The position numbers were made by a program, and so were the translations under genes. A stretch of DNA of 64,000 bases from the NCBI RefSeq assembly GCF_000717175.1, contig NZ_JNYD01000001.1, forward strand, positions 434,001 through 498,000, read 5' to 3'. The notes beneath the pieces are model-generated. The model was not told the DNA's origin, did no database searches, and worked only from the letters and a program-made list of their open reading frames with translations. The DNA is from Pseudonocardia autotrophica. Lineage in GTDB: Bacteria > Actinomycetota > Actinomycetes > Mycobacteriales > Pseudonocardiaceae. This document shows, one piece after another, positions 20,326 to 29,054 of the stretch (position 1 is the stretch's first letter; every line of letters begins with the position of its first letter).

Positions 20326-21195
20326 ATGTCTGACGGTCACCGCCGATCCCTCACTGAGTGTCCGGGCCACCGCATCACGGTGCTCGGATCGTTCGGTCTC
20401 ACCTCGGACGGCACCACCGTGCCGTTGAGTGTGGACTCCCGCCGCGTCGTCGCGTACCTGGCCGTGCACCGCCGGCCGCAGCCGCGCGCCGGCCTCGCCG
20501 CCGACCTCTGGCCGGGCGTGCCGGCCGAGGCCGCCCACCGCCTGCTCGCGGAGGCGCTGACCGGCATCGACGTACCGGGCCTGCTCGTGGGCGACCCGGC
20601 CGTCGAGGCCGACCCGGTCGCCCTGGCGGACGAGGTCGAGGTCGACCTGTCCGACGCGATGCTCCTGGTCCGCGCCTTCAACGGCGGCGGCCGCCTCACC
20701 GAGCGTCCCGCGGTCGACCTGCTGTCCGAGGACATCCTGCCCGCGTGGACCTCCCCGTGGATCGCCGTCGAGCGCGAACGCTTCCGCCAGCTCCGGCTCG
20801 CCGCGCTGGAGGAGGTCTCCCTCAAGCTGACCGCGGCCGGCCTCTTCGCCGACGCCGCGGAGATCGCGGAGATCGCCGTGGCCGCCGCCCCCAGCCGGGA
20901 GAGCGCGCGCCGGGCCCTGATCGAGGCCCTGCTGGCGAAGGGCGACGTCGTCGAGGCGGTCGCCCAGTACGACGCGTTCCAGGAGCTGCTGCGCACCAGC
21001 GTCGGACCGGAGAGCGCGGGCCTGGAGGGCCTGTTCCCGTTCGCCGGCGCGTGGCCGATGCGGCCCTCGATGGGCGGGTTCCGTCGCCCGGTGCAGCGCT
21101 CCGCCGTGGTCCTGCCGGGCCTGCGCGCCGCGCGCCCGGCCACGCCCGGTGCTCCGCGTCGCCTGGTCTCCGGCGGGTCGGTGCCCGGCCGCTGA
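20326..21195 (+). CDS. SARP-type regulator with BTAD domain
   Basis: The 289-residue product resembles the N-terminal part of AfsR/SARP regulators. An OmpR-like winged-helix region (residues 14-95; HRITVLGSFGLTSDGTTVPL and GLAADLWPGVPAEAAHRLL) is followed by a bacterial transcriptional activation domain (about 100-230) with WIAVERERFRQLRLAALEEV and AVAQYDAFQELLRTSVGPES. The helix between LWP and the wing is shortened, so DNA binding may be altered. The tail is basic and Pro-rich. The frame is open to 20221, but ATG 20326 is where homology begins. SARPs often control secondary metabolism; no biosynthetic genes adjoin it. A terminator hairpin (21216-21250) follows. Confidence 0.8.
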   Translation: MSDGHRRSLTECPGHRITVLGSFGLTSDGTTVPLSVDSRRVVAYLAVHRRPQPRAGLAADLWPGVPAEAAHRLLAEALTGIDVPGLLVGDPAVEADPVALADEVEVDLSDAMLLVRAFNGGGRLTERPAVDLLSEDILPAWTSPWIAVERERFRQLRLAALEEVSLKLTAAGLFADAAEIAEIAVAAAPSRESARRALIEALLAKGDVVEAVAQYDAFQELLRTSVGPESAGLEGLFPFAGAWPMRPSMGGFRRPVQRSAVVLPGLRAARPATPGAPRRLVSGGSVPGR

Positions 21196-21215
21196 GCCCG
21201 CTCGTCCCGCTTCTC

Positions 21216-21250
21216 CCGGAACCCCGGTCGCCCCGCGGCCGGGGTTCCGG
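21216..21250. terminator. 12-bp stem terminator between SARP and RsbW-like genes
   Basis: CCGGAACCCCGG (21216-21227) pairs perfectly with CCGGGGTTCCGG (21239-21250) around an 11-nt loop, between two converging genes. Confidence 0.75.
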
Positions 21251-21265
21251 CGTTTCCGGGCCCGG

Positions 21266-21760
21266 TCAGTCCGGGAGGGCCAGCTCGAGGCAGACCTCGG
21301 TGCCCCGGCCCGTCGCGACGACGTCGAGGTGCGCCGCCAGCGCCCGGATCATCGGCAGTCCGCGGCCGCGGTCGCGGACCGCGCCCGCCGTGGCCGGCCG
21401 CCAGCGCCCCTGGTCGGAGATCCGCGCGGCGACGACGCTCCCGGAGCGGCGCCGGCGCAGCTGCACGTCGACCTCCACCGGACCGGGCGGGCCGCCGCGG
21501 TAGGCGTGGTCGACGGCGTTGGCCGCGGCCTCCCCCACCGCGAGGAGCAGGTCGACGAGCACGTCGGCGGACAGGCCCGCGCGCCGGCCCCACCGGGACA
21601 CGGCGGTCCGGATGCCGGAGAGCTCGTCGGCGACGGCCGTGCGGACGATGCGCAGCTCCTCCGGAACCGCTCGCACCGGCCGCCGGTCGGCCGCGCCCTG
21701 CGCGGTCGGTGCAGCGGTCGGTGCGGCCGGGACGCCGCGCTGCGGGCCGTGCACGTTCAC
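21266..21760 (-). CDS. RsbW-like ATP-binding regulator (HATPase_c)
   Basis: The 164-residue product is a stand-alone HATPase_c domain with the N-box LLAVGEAAANAVDHAY, G1 box ARISDQGRWRP and G2 box RGRGLPMIRAL. This matches the anti-sigma factor/serine kinase RsbW group common in actinobacteria. The GTG 21760 start gives a short Ala/Pro-rich N-terminus. It likely phosphorylates a STAS antagonist or holds a sigma factor. No antagonist adjoins it; the MEDS-STAS protein 2-3 kb away is a possible partner but lacks the usual serine. Confidence 0.82.
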   Translation of the reverse strand: MNVHGPQRGVPAAPTAAPTAQGAADRRPVRAVPEELRIVRTAVADELSGIRTAVSRWGRRAGLSADVLVDLLLAVGEAAANAVDHAYRGGPPGPVEVDVQLRRRRSGSVVAARISDQGRWRPATAGAVRDRGRGLPMIRALAAHLDVVATGRGTEVCLELALPD

Positions 21761-21869
21761 GAGCGGAGTGCCCCCGGGGATCGACGGTGGCGCACCGGAT
21801 TCGGTCGCCTCGCCTGGTATCCCCCGGGCGCGCGCGCGGCAAACAGGCTCGGTGCGTGACCCGCGCCGG

Positions 21870-22670
21870 TCAGCCGTGGAAGCGGGGCGCCCGCTTCTCG
21901 CCGAACGCGGTGAGCCCCTCGGCCCCCTCCGGCCCGGCGGCGCTGGCGGAGATCGACGCCGCCTCGGCGTCGAGGTGGGTCCGCAGGTCGTGGTCGAACG
22001 TCCCGGCGAGGAGCCGCTTGATCCGGCCGAGCGCCGCCGTGGGGCCCTGGGCCAGCCGGTACGCCGTCGCCTCGGCCTCGGCGGCCAGCTCGGTGTCGTC
22101 GGCCAGCACCGACGCGATGCCCAGCGACAGCATGTCCTCGGCGGTGAGCACCTGGTCGGACAGCAGGATGTGCCGGGCCCGTCCGAGGCCGACGATCCGC
22201 GGCAGCGTCCAGCTCATCCCGCCGTCGGGCGAGAAGCCGATCGCGGGGTAGGCGGGCCGGATCCGCGTGGAGGTCCCGACGACGACCACGTCCGTGGCCA
22301 GCACCAGGCTCATCCCCGCGCCCGCGGCCCAGCCCTGCACGCCGGCCACCGTCGGGACGGCGCACCGGACGTAGGCCTCGAGCATCTCGTGGAACAGGTC
22401 GGCGACCTCGCGCACGAACGCGCCGCGGTCCTCCGCGGCCGCGAAGGAGCGGACGTCCCCGCCCGCGCAGAAGTTGCCGCCGTCGTGCGCGAGCCGGACC
22501 GCGCCGATCCCCCGCTCGGCCGCCTCCTCGAGGGTGCCGAGCCCGCGCAGCGCCTCGGCGACCTCGGCCATCGCCGGGCCGTCGAGCGCGCCGGCCTTGC
22601 CCGCCGTCACCCGGCAGCGCAGCACGCGCCCGTCCTGCGCCACCACCGGGCTCCCGCTCGCACCGCTCAT
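21870..22670 (-). CDS. Enoyl-CoA hydratase/isomerase family protein
   Basis: The 266-residue crotonase-fold protein has the first oxyanion-hole region GGNFCAGGDVRSF and the second GVQGWAAGAGMSLVLATD. An Asp (FSPDGGMSW) stands where crotonases carry a catalytic acid. ATG 22670 has AGGAG 8 nt upstream and is chosen over the GTG at 22685. The substrate cannot be read from sequence. It may act in beta-oxidation or in an isomerase reaction. The fgd gene lies upstream on the same strand, about 110 bp away, with no functional link evident. Confidence 0.86.
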   Translation of the reverse strand: MSGASGSPVVAQDGRVLRCRVTAGKAGALDGPAMAEVAEALRGLGTLEEAAERGIGAVRLAHDGGNFCAGGDVRSFAAAEDRGAFVREVADLFHEMLEAYVRCAVPTVAGVQGWAAGAGMSLVLATDVVVVGTSTRIRPAYPAIGFSPDGGMSWTLPRIVGLGRARHILLSDQVLTAEDMLSLGIASVLADDTELAAEAEATAYRLAQGPTAALGRIKRLLAGTFDHDLRTHLDAEAASISASAAGPEGAEGLTAFGEKRAPRFHG

Positions 22671-22779
22671 CCCACCGCTCCTCACCCGGGGCGCGTCCCC
22701 GTCGACCCCGGCAGACTAACGGTCAGCGCTGACCGGACGGAACGATCGCCTCGGGTGAGGCACCCGACACCGCGGCCGG

Positions 22780-23784
22780 TCAGGCCAGGGCACGCAGCTT
22801 CGGCACGACGTCCTCGGCGAACTGGGTGAGGAACCGCTCCTGGTCGTGGCCGGGGCCGTGGACGACGAGGTGGTTGAGCCCGGCGTCGAGGTACGGCTTG
22901 ATCTGCGCGACGGCCTCGTCCGGGTCGCTCGCCACGATCCAGCGCTTGGCGACCTGCTCGATCGGCAGCTCGTCGGCCAGCCGCTCCATCTCCTCCGCCG
23001 AGTCCACCGTGTGCTTCTGCTCGGCGGTCAGCGACAGCGGCGCCCAGAAGCGGGTGTTCTCGAGCGCCGCGTCGGCGTCCCGGTCGTAGGAGAGCTTGAT
23101 CTCGATCGTCCGGTCGATGTCCTCGAAGGACCGCGACTCCTTCTCCGCGCCCTCCTTGACCGCCGGGATCAGCTTCTCGGTGTAGAGGTCCATGCCCTTG
23201 CCCGAGGTGCAGATGAAGCCCTCGCCGGAGCGGCCCGCGTAGCGCGCCACCACCGGCCCGCCGGCGGCGATGTAGACCGGCACCGGCTTCTCCGGCCGGT
23301 CGTAGATCGACGCGTTGACGAGCGTGTAGTAGTCGCCCTCGAAGTCGACGTTCGTGTCGGTCCACAGCGCGCGCATCAGCCGCACCGCCTCGCGCAGCCG
23401 GGCGAAGCGCTCCTTGAACTCCGGCCACTCCATGCCCGACACCGCGATCTCGTTGAGCGCCTCGCCGGTGCCCGCGCCGAGGATGATCCGGTTGTCGTAG
23501 AGCAGCGCCATGGTGGCGAAGGTCTGCGCCATCACCGCGGGGTTGTAGCGGAACGTCGGCGTGGTCACGCTCGTGCCGATCTGCACCCGGCGGGTGCGCT
23601 CCCCCACCGCCGCCATCCACGTCAGGGCCGACGGCGCGTGCCCGCCCTCGTGCCGCCACGGCAGGAAGTGGTCCGACACCCACACGCTGTCCAGGCCCAC
23701 CGCCTCGGCCCGCACCGCGTACTCCACCAGGTCACGGGGCCCGAACTGCTCCGCCGAGGCCTTGTAACCGATCTTCAGGTCCAC
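22780..23784 (-). CDS. fgd: F420-dependent glucose-6-phosphate dehydrogenase
   Basis: The enzyme oxidises glucose-6-phosphate to 6-phosphogluconolactone and reduces coenzyme F420. The 334-residue TIM-barrel product is closely similar, from memory, to M. tuberculosis FGD1. It has [11 protein letters not shown] at the start, [56 protein letters not shown] and [11 protein letters not shown]. The Lys and His residues that bind the sugar phosphate and act in catalysis are in these segments. The frame is open to 23898, but GTG 23784 follows GGAAGGA and matches the FGD N-terminus. It shows the host makes F420. Confidence 0.93.
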   Translation of the reverse strand: MDLKIGYKASAEQFGPRDLVEYAVRAEAVGLDSVWVSDHFLPWRHEGGHAPSALTWMAAVGERTRRVQIGTSVTTPTFRYNPAVMAQTFATMALLYDNRIILGAGTGEALNEIAVSGMEWPEFKERFARLREAVRLMRALWTDTNVDFEGDYYTLVNASIYDRPEKPVPVYIAAGGPVVARYAGRSGEGFICTSGKGMDLYTEKLIPAVKEGAEKESRSFEDIDRTIEIKLSYDRDADAALENTRFWAPLSLTAEQKHTVDSAEEMERLADELPIEQVAKRWIVASDPDEAVAQIKPYLDAGLNHLVVHGPGHDQERFLTQFAEDVVPKLRALA

Positions 23785-24000
23785 GCTGGTCCTTCCGCTG
23801 GGGAAACCCCTCCTGCGCACAGGTCTACTACACCGGACCGCCGTCGACACCCGCGCCGCCCGGCCCGCCCTTGACCTCCACCGCGGTTCAGGTCGCACCG
23901 TCGGGTGGTGATCGACACAGGCACGCGCGGCTCAGCCCACGGCGAACCCGCCGCAACTCGGATGCGCCGGCGCCGGCGACTTCGTAGCGTGGTCGAAACC

Positions 24001-25824
24001 ATGCCTGCCTCTCCCGACACCGTGCAGGCGCAGGACCCTCCCACGACCGAGCCGTCCGGGGCCGTGATCCGGCCCGCGGCGACCCTGGCCGCGCTGCGCC
24101 GCCTCGCCCCCTACGTCCGTCCGCACCGCGGCGCGCTGCTCGGCTCCGGCGCCGCGGCGCTCGCCGCCACCCTCGCCGCCCTGGTGATCCCCCTGGTCAC
24201 CCGCCGGATCGTCGACGGGCCGATCGCCCGCGGCGACCTCTCCCCGCTTCCGTGGCTGATCGGCGGCGTCCTGGCGCTCGGCCTCGTCGAGGCCCTCCTG
24301 CTGCTGGTGCGCCGCCGGATCGTCGCGCGCCCGACCACCCGCATCGAGGCCGACATGCGTGCGGACCTCTACGCGCACCTGCAGCGGCTGCCGATCTCCT
24401 TCCACGACCGCTTGCCCTCCGGCCAGCTGCTGTCCCGCGCGGTGCAGGACCTCTCCACGATCCGCCGCTTCCTCGCCTTCGCCGGCGTGTTCCTCGTCGT
24501 CAACACGATCACCGCGCTGGTCGGCGTCGCGATCCTCGGCGCCCTGTCCTGGCTGCTCGGGGTCGCGGTGGTCGTCGTCGCGGTGCCGCTGGTCGTGCTG
24601 ACACTGCGGCTCGAGCGCCGCTACTCGGTGGTCGCGCGCCTGGCCCAGGACCAGGACGGCGACCTCGCGACCGTCGTCGAGGAGTCCGCACTCGGCGTCC
24701 GGGTGCTGCGCGCGCTGGGCCGTGGCCGGCAGATCACCGACCGGTTCGTCACCGGCGCGCGCGGCCTGCGCCGCACCGAGCTGCGCAAGGTGCGGCTGCA
24801 GGCGGCGCTGTGGTGCGTGCTCGTGCTGCTGCCCGAGGCCGCGATCACGGTCATCCTCGCGATCAGTGCGTGGGGCGTGGCGACGGGCGCGCTCACCGTC
24901 GGCACCCTGGTCGCGGCCGTGACGATCATGACCTACCTGTACTGGCCGATCGCCTCGCTCGGGTGGCTGCTCACCGAGGCCGGGAACGCCGCCGCCGCGA
25001 CCCGACGGTACTGGGAGGTCCGCGACGTCGCGCCGGCGATCGTCGACCCGCCGGACCCCGTCGCCCTCGGCGCCGTGCGCGGCCGCGTCGAGTTCCGCGG
25101 GGTCCGGTTCCGCCACGACGGCGCCGACGCCGACGTGCTGCGCGGGGTGGATCTCGTCGTCGAGCCGGGCGAGACGATGGCCCTGGTCGGCGCCACCGGC
25201 TCGGGCAAGACCGTGCTGACCTCGCTGGTCGGCCGGCTCGCCGACGTCACGGGCGGCGCGGTGCTGCTCGACGGCGTCGACGTCCGGCGGCTGCGGCTCG
25301 CCGACCTGCGCACCGCCGTCGCCACGGCCTTCGAGGACCCGGTGCTGATCTCCGCGAGCGTGCGGGAGAACGTGGCCCTCGGCCTGCCCGACGCGACCGA
25401 CGCGGAGGTGTGGGAGGCCCTGCGGGTCGCCGGTGCGGCCGGGTTCGTCGAGGCGCTGCCGTGGGGCCTGGCCACGCGGATCGGCGAGCAGGGCCTGTCC
25501 CTGTCCGGCGGGCAGCGGCAGCGGCTCGCGCTGGCCCGCGCCGTGCTCGGCCGCCCGCCCGTCCTCGTGCTCGACGACCCCCTCTCGGCCCTCGACGTCC
25601 ACACCGAGGCCGAGGTGGAGGCGGCCCTGCGCAGCGTGCTCGGCGGGGTGACGGCGCTGGTGGTGGCCCACCGGCCGTCGACGGTGCAGCTGGCCGACCG
25701 GGTCGCGCTGCTTCAGGGCGGCGGGGTCGCCGCCGTCGGCACGCACCGCGCGCTGCTGGCCACGAACGCGGCCTACCGGGACCTGCTCAGCAGCCCCGAC
25801 GCCGACCGGGTGGGGGCGGCATGA
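24001..25824 (+). CDS. ABC exporter half-transporter, degenerate nucleotide-site subunit
   Basis: The 607-residue protein has six membrane helices (about residues 35-330), then an ATP-binding domain with Walker A GATGSGKT (397-404), signature LSLSGGQRQR and H-loop VVAHRPSTV. Walker B ends VLVLDDP with Asp526 where the catalytic Glu normally is, and the Q-loop Gln is replaced in TAFEDPVLIS. So its own Walker site is degenerate but its signature is canonical, the reverse of its partner. ATG 24001 has a TAGCGT -10 10 nt upstream. The next gene overlaps by ATGA, so the pair forms a heterodimeric exporter. The substrate is unknown; drugs or lipids are typical. Confidence 0.9.
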   Translation: MPASPDTVQAQDPPTTEPSGAVIRPAATLAALRRLAPYVRPHRGALLGSGAAALAATLAALVIPLVTRRIVDGPIARGDLSPLPWLIGGVLALGLVEALLLLVRRRIVARPTTRIEADMRADLYAHLQRLPISFHDRLPSGQLLSRAVQDLSTIRRFLAFAGVFLVVNTITALVGVAILGALSWLLGVAVVVVAVPLVVLTLRLERRYSVVARLAQDQDGDLATVVEESALGVRVLRALGRGRQITDRFVTGARGLRRTELRKVRLQAALWCVLVLLPEAAITVILAISAWGVATGALTVGTLVAAVTIMTYLYWPIASLGWLLTEAGNAAAATRRYWEVRDVAPAIVDPPDPVALGAVRGRVEFRGVRFRHDGADADVLRGVDLVVEPGETMALVGATGSGKTVLTSLVGRLADVTGGAVLLDGVDVRRLRLADLRTAVATAFEDPVLISASVRENVALGLPDATDAEVWEALRVAGAAGFVEALPWGLATRIGEQGLSLSGGQRQRLALARAVLGRPPVLVLDDPLSALDVHTEAEVEAALRSVLGGVTALVVAHRPSTVQLADRVALLQGGGVAAVGTHRALLATNAAYRDLLSSPDADRVGAA

Positions 25825-27650
25825 GCGCCGGCACCACCGATCTCGGCTGGCGCGGGGTCGGGGACGACAGCGAGGAGGTCACCCGGGCGGCCGGGCTGCG
25901 GCTGGCCCGCAGCGCCCGCCTGCTCGTCGCCGACCTCCTGCGACCCCGCCGCGGGGCCGTCGCGCTCGCGCTGCTGATCCTGGTCGTCGAGAACGCCGTG
26001 ATGCTGACCGGGCCGCTGCTCGTCGCGCTGGCCGTGGACACCGGCGTCCCCGCGGCGCTCGACGGACGTCCGGCGCCGCTGGCGTGGGCCGTCGCCGGGT
26101 ACGCGGCGTGCGGGCTGGCGTCGGCGGGCCTGCGGGCGGCGTTCCTGCTGTTGTCCGGCCGGCTCGGCCAGGACGTGCTGCTGGAGCTGCGGCGGCGGGT
26201 GTTCCGGCACGCCCAGCGGCTCGCCCTGGAGTGGCACGAGTCGTACACCTCGGGCCGGCTGATCAGCCGCCTGACGAGCGACCTGGAGTCGATCGACGAC
26301 CTCCTGCAGCAGGGGCTCGACGGCCTGCTGGGCGCCCTGCTCTCGCTGGCCGGGATCACCGTCCTGCTCCTGCTGATCGATCCGGTGCTCGCCGGCGTCG
26401 TGCTGGCCGGGTTCGTGCCGCTGGCCCTGCTCACCCGCTGGTTCCAGCGGCGCTCCCGGGCGAGCTACCGGCTCACCCGCACCTGGGTGGCGCGGGTGAT
26501 CGTCCAGTTCGTCGAGTCCATGAACGGCATCCGCGCGGTGCAGGCCTACCGCCGCGAGGCGCGCAACGAGTCGATCATGGAGCAGCTCAACGACCGGTAC
26601 CGCGACGCCAACGCCGACGCCCTGCTCACGCTGTCCTGGTTCGTGGCCTGCGTGCGGGCCGTCGGCAACCTGACGCTCGCGCTGGTGCTGCTGCTCGGCG
26701 CGCTGCGGGTCACCTCCGGGGCACTCGAGCTGGGCGCGCTCACCGCGTTCCTGCTCTACCTGCGGCGCTTCTACGACCCGCTCGACCAGCTCGCCCAGTT
26801 CATGAACGCCTACCAGTCGGCCGCCGCGGCGCTGGAGAAGCTGGCCTCGGTGCTGGAGACGCCGATCGGGGTGCCCGAGCCGGCGCACCCGCGTGCGCTG
26901 CCGGCGTCGGTGCGCGGCGAGCTGACCTTCGACCGGGTCACCTTCGCCTACCCGCGGGCGCCCGAGCGGCTCGTGCTGCCCGAGTTCTCGCTGACCGTAC
27001 CGGCCGGGCAGACGATCGCGCTGGTCGGCGAGACGGGGGCGGGCAAGACCACGCTCGCCAAGCTGGCCGCCCGGTTCCACGACCCGGCCACCGGTTCGGT
27101 GCTGCTCGACGGCGTGGACCTGCGCGAGCTCGCCGACGCGGACCTGCGCCGTGCGCTGGTCATGGTCACGCAGGAGCCGTTCCTGTTCTCGGGTTCGTTG
27201 GCGGACAACGTCGCCATGGGCCGGCCCGGAGCGTCGCCCGCGGAGATCGCCGCGGCCGTCGACGCCGTCGGGGCGGACTTCGTGCACGCGCTGCCGGAGG
27301 GGCTCGACACGGACGTCCGCAAGCGCGGCGGGCGGCTCTCGGCCGGGCAGCGGCAGCTGGTATCGCTGGCCCGGGTCGTGCTGGCCGATCCCGAGGTGGT
27401 GCTGCTCGACGAGGCGACGTCGAGCCTGGACATCCCCTCGGAGCGGGCGGTGCAGGCCGCGCTGGAGACGGTGCTGGCGGACCGGACGGCGCTGATCATC
27501 GCCCACCGCCTGTCCACGGTCGCGATCGCCGACCGGGTGCTGGTGATGGGCGGCGGCCGGATCGTGCAGGACGGCACCCCCGCCGAGCTCCTGGCCTCCG
27601 GCGGCGACTTCGCCGACCTCCACGCCGCCTGGCAGGACTCCCTGCGCTGA
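25821..27650 (+). CDS. ABC exporter half-transporter, catalytic subunit
   Basis: The 609-residue partner has six membrane helices and an ATP-binding domain with Walker A GETGAGKT, Q-loop VTQEPFLFSG and Walker B VVLLDEATSSLD with catalytic Glu531. Its signature is LSAGQ instead of LSGGQ. Paired with the upstream subunit, this gives one consensus site (this Walker A/B with the partner's LSGGQ) and one degenerate site, the asymmetry known from TM287/288-type exporters. ATG 25821 overlaps the upstream TGA. Transcription ends at the palindromic repeat array at 27654-27755. Confidence 0.91.
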   Translation: MSAGTTDLGWRGVGDDSEEVTRAAGLRLARSARLLVADLLRPRRGAVALALLILVVENAVMLTGPLLVALAVDTGVPAALDGRPAPLAWAVAGYAACGLASAGLRAAFLLLSGRLGQDVLLELRRRVFRHAQRLALEWHESYTSGRLISRLTSDLESIDDLLQQGLDGLLGALLSLAGITVLLLLIDPVLAGVVLAGFVPLALLTRWFQRRSRASYRLTRTWVARVIVQFVESMNGIRAVQAYRREARNESIMEQLNDRYRDANADALLTLSWFVACVRAVGNLTLALVLLLGALRVTSGALELGALTAFLLYLRRFYDPLDQLAQFMNAYQSAAAALEKLASVLETPIGVPEPAHPRALPASVRGELTFDRVTFAYPRAPERLVLPEFSLTVPAGQTIALVGETGAGKTTLAKLAARFHDPATGSVLLDGVDLRELADADLRRALVMVTQEPFLFSGSLADNVAMGRPGASPAEIAAAVDAVGADFVHALPEGLDTDVRKRGGRLSAGQRQLVSLARVVLADPEVVLLDEATSSLDIPSERAVQAALETVLADRTALIIAHRLSTVAIADRVLVMGGGRIVQDGTPAELLASGGDFADLHAAWQDSLR

Positions 27651-27653
27651 CGC

Positions 27654-27755
27654 GCATTATGGAACCATAATACACACTTTCGCGGCGAGAATTTGCATTA
27701 TGGTTCCATAACGCGCTCAGTATCGCTCGAAAATCGCATTATGGTTCCATAGTGC
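27654..27755. repeat. Three 20-bp palindromes with exact 41-bp period
   Basis: GCATTATGGAACCATAATAC (27654-27673), GCATTATGGTTCCATAACGC (27695-27714) and GCATTATGGTTCCATAGTGC (27736-27755) are near-identical imperfect palindromes (TTATGG/CCATAA arms). Their starts are exactly 41 bp apart, so the spacers are both 21 nt. They form an AT-rich island between the convergent ABC-exporter and acyl-CoA dehydrogenase genes. They may act as terminator hairpins or protein-binding sites. Confidence 0.85.
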
Positions 27756-27764
27756 AATCGGGGG

Positions 27765-28958
27765 TCAGCGGACGAAGGCGGAGTGGCCGGTGATCGCCCG
27801 GCCGACGACGAGGGTGTTGATCTCGCGGGTGCCCTCGAAGGAGTAGAGGGCCTCGGCGTCGGCGAAGAACTTCGCCACGCCGTAGTCGAGCACCACGCCG
27901 TTGCCGCCGACGACCTGCCGCGCCAGCGCCACGGTCTCGCGCATCGCGGTGGTCGTGTACTCCTTGGCCAGGGCGGCGTGCTCGTCGCGCGCCTCGCCGG
28001 CGTCCTGCATCTCGGCCAGCCGGACGCACATGCCGAGGGAGGCGGTGATGTTGCCCAGCATGCGCACCAGCAGGTCCTGGACCAGCTGGAACCCGCCGAT
28101 CGGCCGACCGAACTGCTCGCGCTCCTTGCTGTAGGCGAGCGCGGCCTCGTAGGCGCCGATCATCGTGCCGGTGGCGCCCCACGCCACGCCGCCACGCGTC
28201 CGGCGGAGCACGCCGTTGGTGTCCTTGAAGGAGTTCGCCCGCTGCAGCCGGTCCTCCTCGAGGACGCGGCAGTCGGTGAGCACGATGTCGGCGTTCTGCA
28301 CGGTGCGCAGCGCGATCTTGTTCTCGATCTTCGTGGCCGTCATGCCCGGGTTGTCCTCGTGCACGACGAAGCCCTTCACCGCGTCGTCGGCCTCGTCGCG
28401 GGCCCAGATCACCACGAGATCGGCGAAGGTGGCGTTGCCGATCCAGCGCTTCTCCCCGTTCAGGACCCACGTGTCGCCCTCGCGGCGGGCGGTGGTCTCC
28501 AGGCCCTGCGCGACGTCGGACCCGCCGTGCGGCTCGGTGAGGCCGAAGGCACCGATCTGCTCCATGCGCGCCATGGCCGGCAGCCAGCGCTCGCGCTGTT
28601 CGTCGGAGCCGCAGAGGTCGATGCTGCCCATCGCGAGCCCGTTGTGGATGCCGAAGAAGCTGTTCAGCGAGGCGTCGGTGTGGGCGAGCTCCAGCGAGAC
28701 GAACCCGATCAGCAGCCGGCGCGCGGCCGGGCCCGCGAGCCCGTCGTAGGGCAGCGCGGCGATGTCGAGCTCCGCGAACTTCGGCACGATCTCGTGCGGG
28801 AACTCGGCGCGGCTCCACGCCTCCTGCGCGATCGGGGCGATCTCGGTCCTGCAGAACTCCCGGACGCGTCCGACGATCTTCTGCTCCTCGTCGGTGAGCA
28901 GGGAGCCGTAACCGAAGAAGTCGCCGGTGAGGAGGTCGGCGTCGCGCAGGTCGCTCAT
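27765..28958 (-). CDS. Acyl-CoA dehydrogenase, glutaryl-CoA dehydrogenase-like
   Basis: The 397-residue flavoprotein has the ACAD signature [11 protein letters not shown], the FAD-binding Arg/Gln region [18 protein letters not shown], and the C-terminal catalytic-base segment [18 protein letters not shown], whose Glu aligns with that of glutaryl-CoA dehydrogenases. It would oxidise a CoA thioester and pass electrons to [12 protein letters not shown] resembles the glutaryl-CoA dehydrogenase region, but a different short-chain substrate is possible. ATG 28958 has no clear Shine-Dalgarno; AAGAGT lies 6 nt upstream, a possible weak -10. It is divergent from recQ. Confidence 0.87.
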   Translation of the reverse strand: MSDLRDADLLTGDFFGYGSLLTDEEQKIVGRVREFCRTEIAPIAQEAWSRAEFPHEIVPKFAELDIAALPYDGLAGPAARRLLIGFVSLELAHTDASLNSFFGIHNGLAMGSIDLCGSDEQRERWLPAMARMEQIGAFGLTEPHGGSDVAQGLETTARREGDTWVLNGEKRWIGNATFADLVVIWARDEADDAVKGFVVHEDNPGMTATKIENKIALRTVQNADIVLTDCRVLEEDRLQRANSFKDTNGVLRRTRGGVAWGATGTMIGAYEAALAYSKEREQFGRPIGGFQLVQDLLVRMLGNITASLGMCVRLAEMQDAGEARDEHAALAKEYTTTAMRETVALARQVVGGNGVVLDYGVAKFFADAEALYSFEGTREINTLVVGRAITGHSAFVR

Positions 28959-29042
28959 GGGGCGACTCTTGCACGACGCACGGGCCTCCGCTCGTCGTCA
29001 GGAGGGTTCACGTGCCGGTCCCGGACCGTCGGTGCCGGCCTT

Positions 29043-29048
29043 TACGAT
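29043..29048 (+). promoter_or_regulatory. -10 box TACGAT for leaderless recQ
   Basis: TACGAT ends 6 nt before GTG 29055, with no ribosome-binding site between. Confidence 0.5.
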
Positions 29049-29054
29049 CGCGCC

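Noticed and set aside
24252..27650. An 1132-codon open frame spanning both ABC genes
   Set aside because: Only the part after 25821 matches ABC transporters. The upstream part is the first subunit read in the wrong frame.
27654..27755. CRISPR array
   Set aside because: The geometry is regular, but there are only three 20-bp palindromic repeats, the spacers are 21 nt, and no cas genes are in the window.
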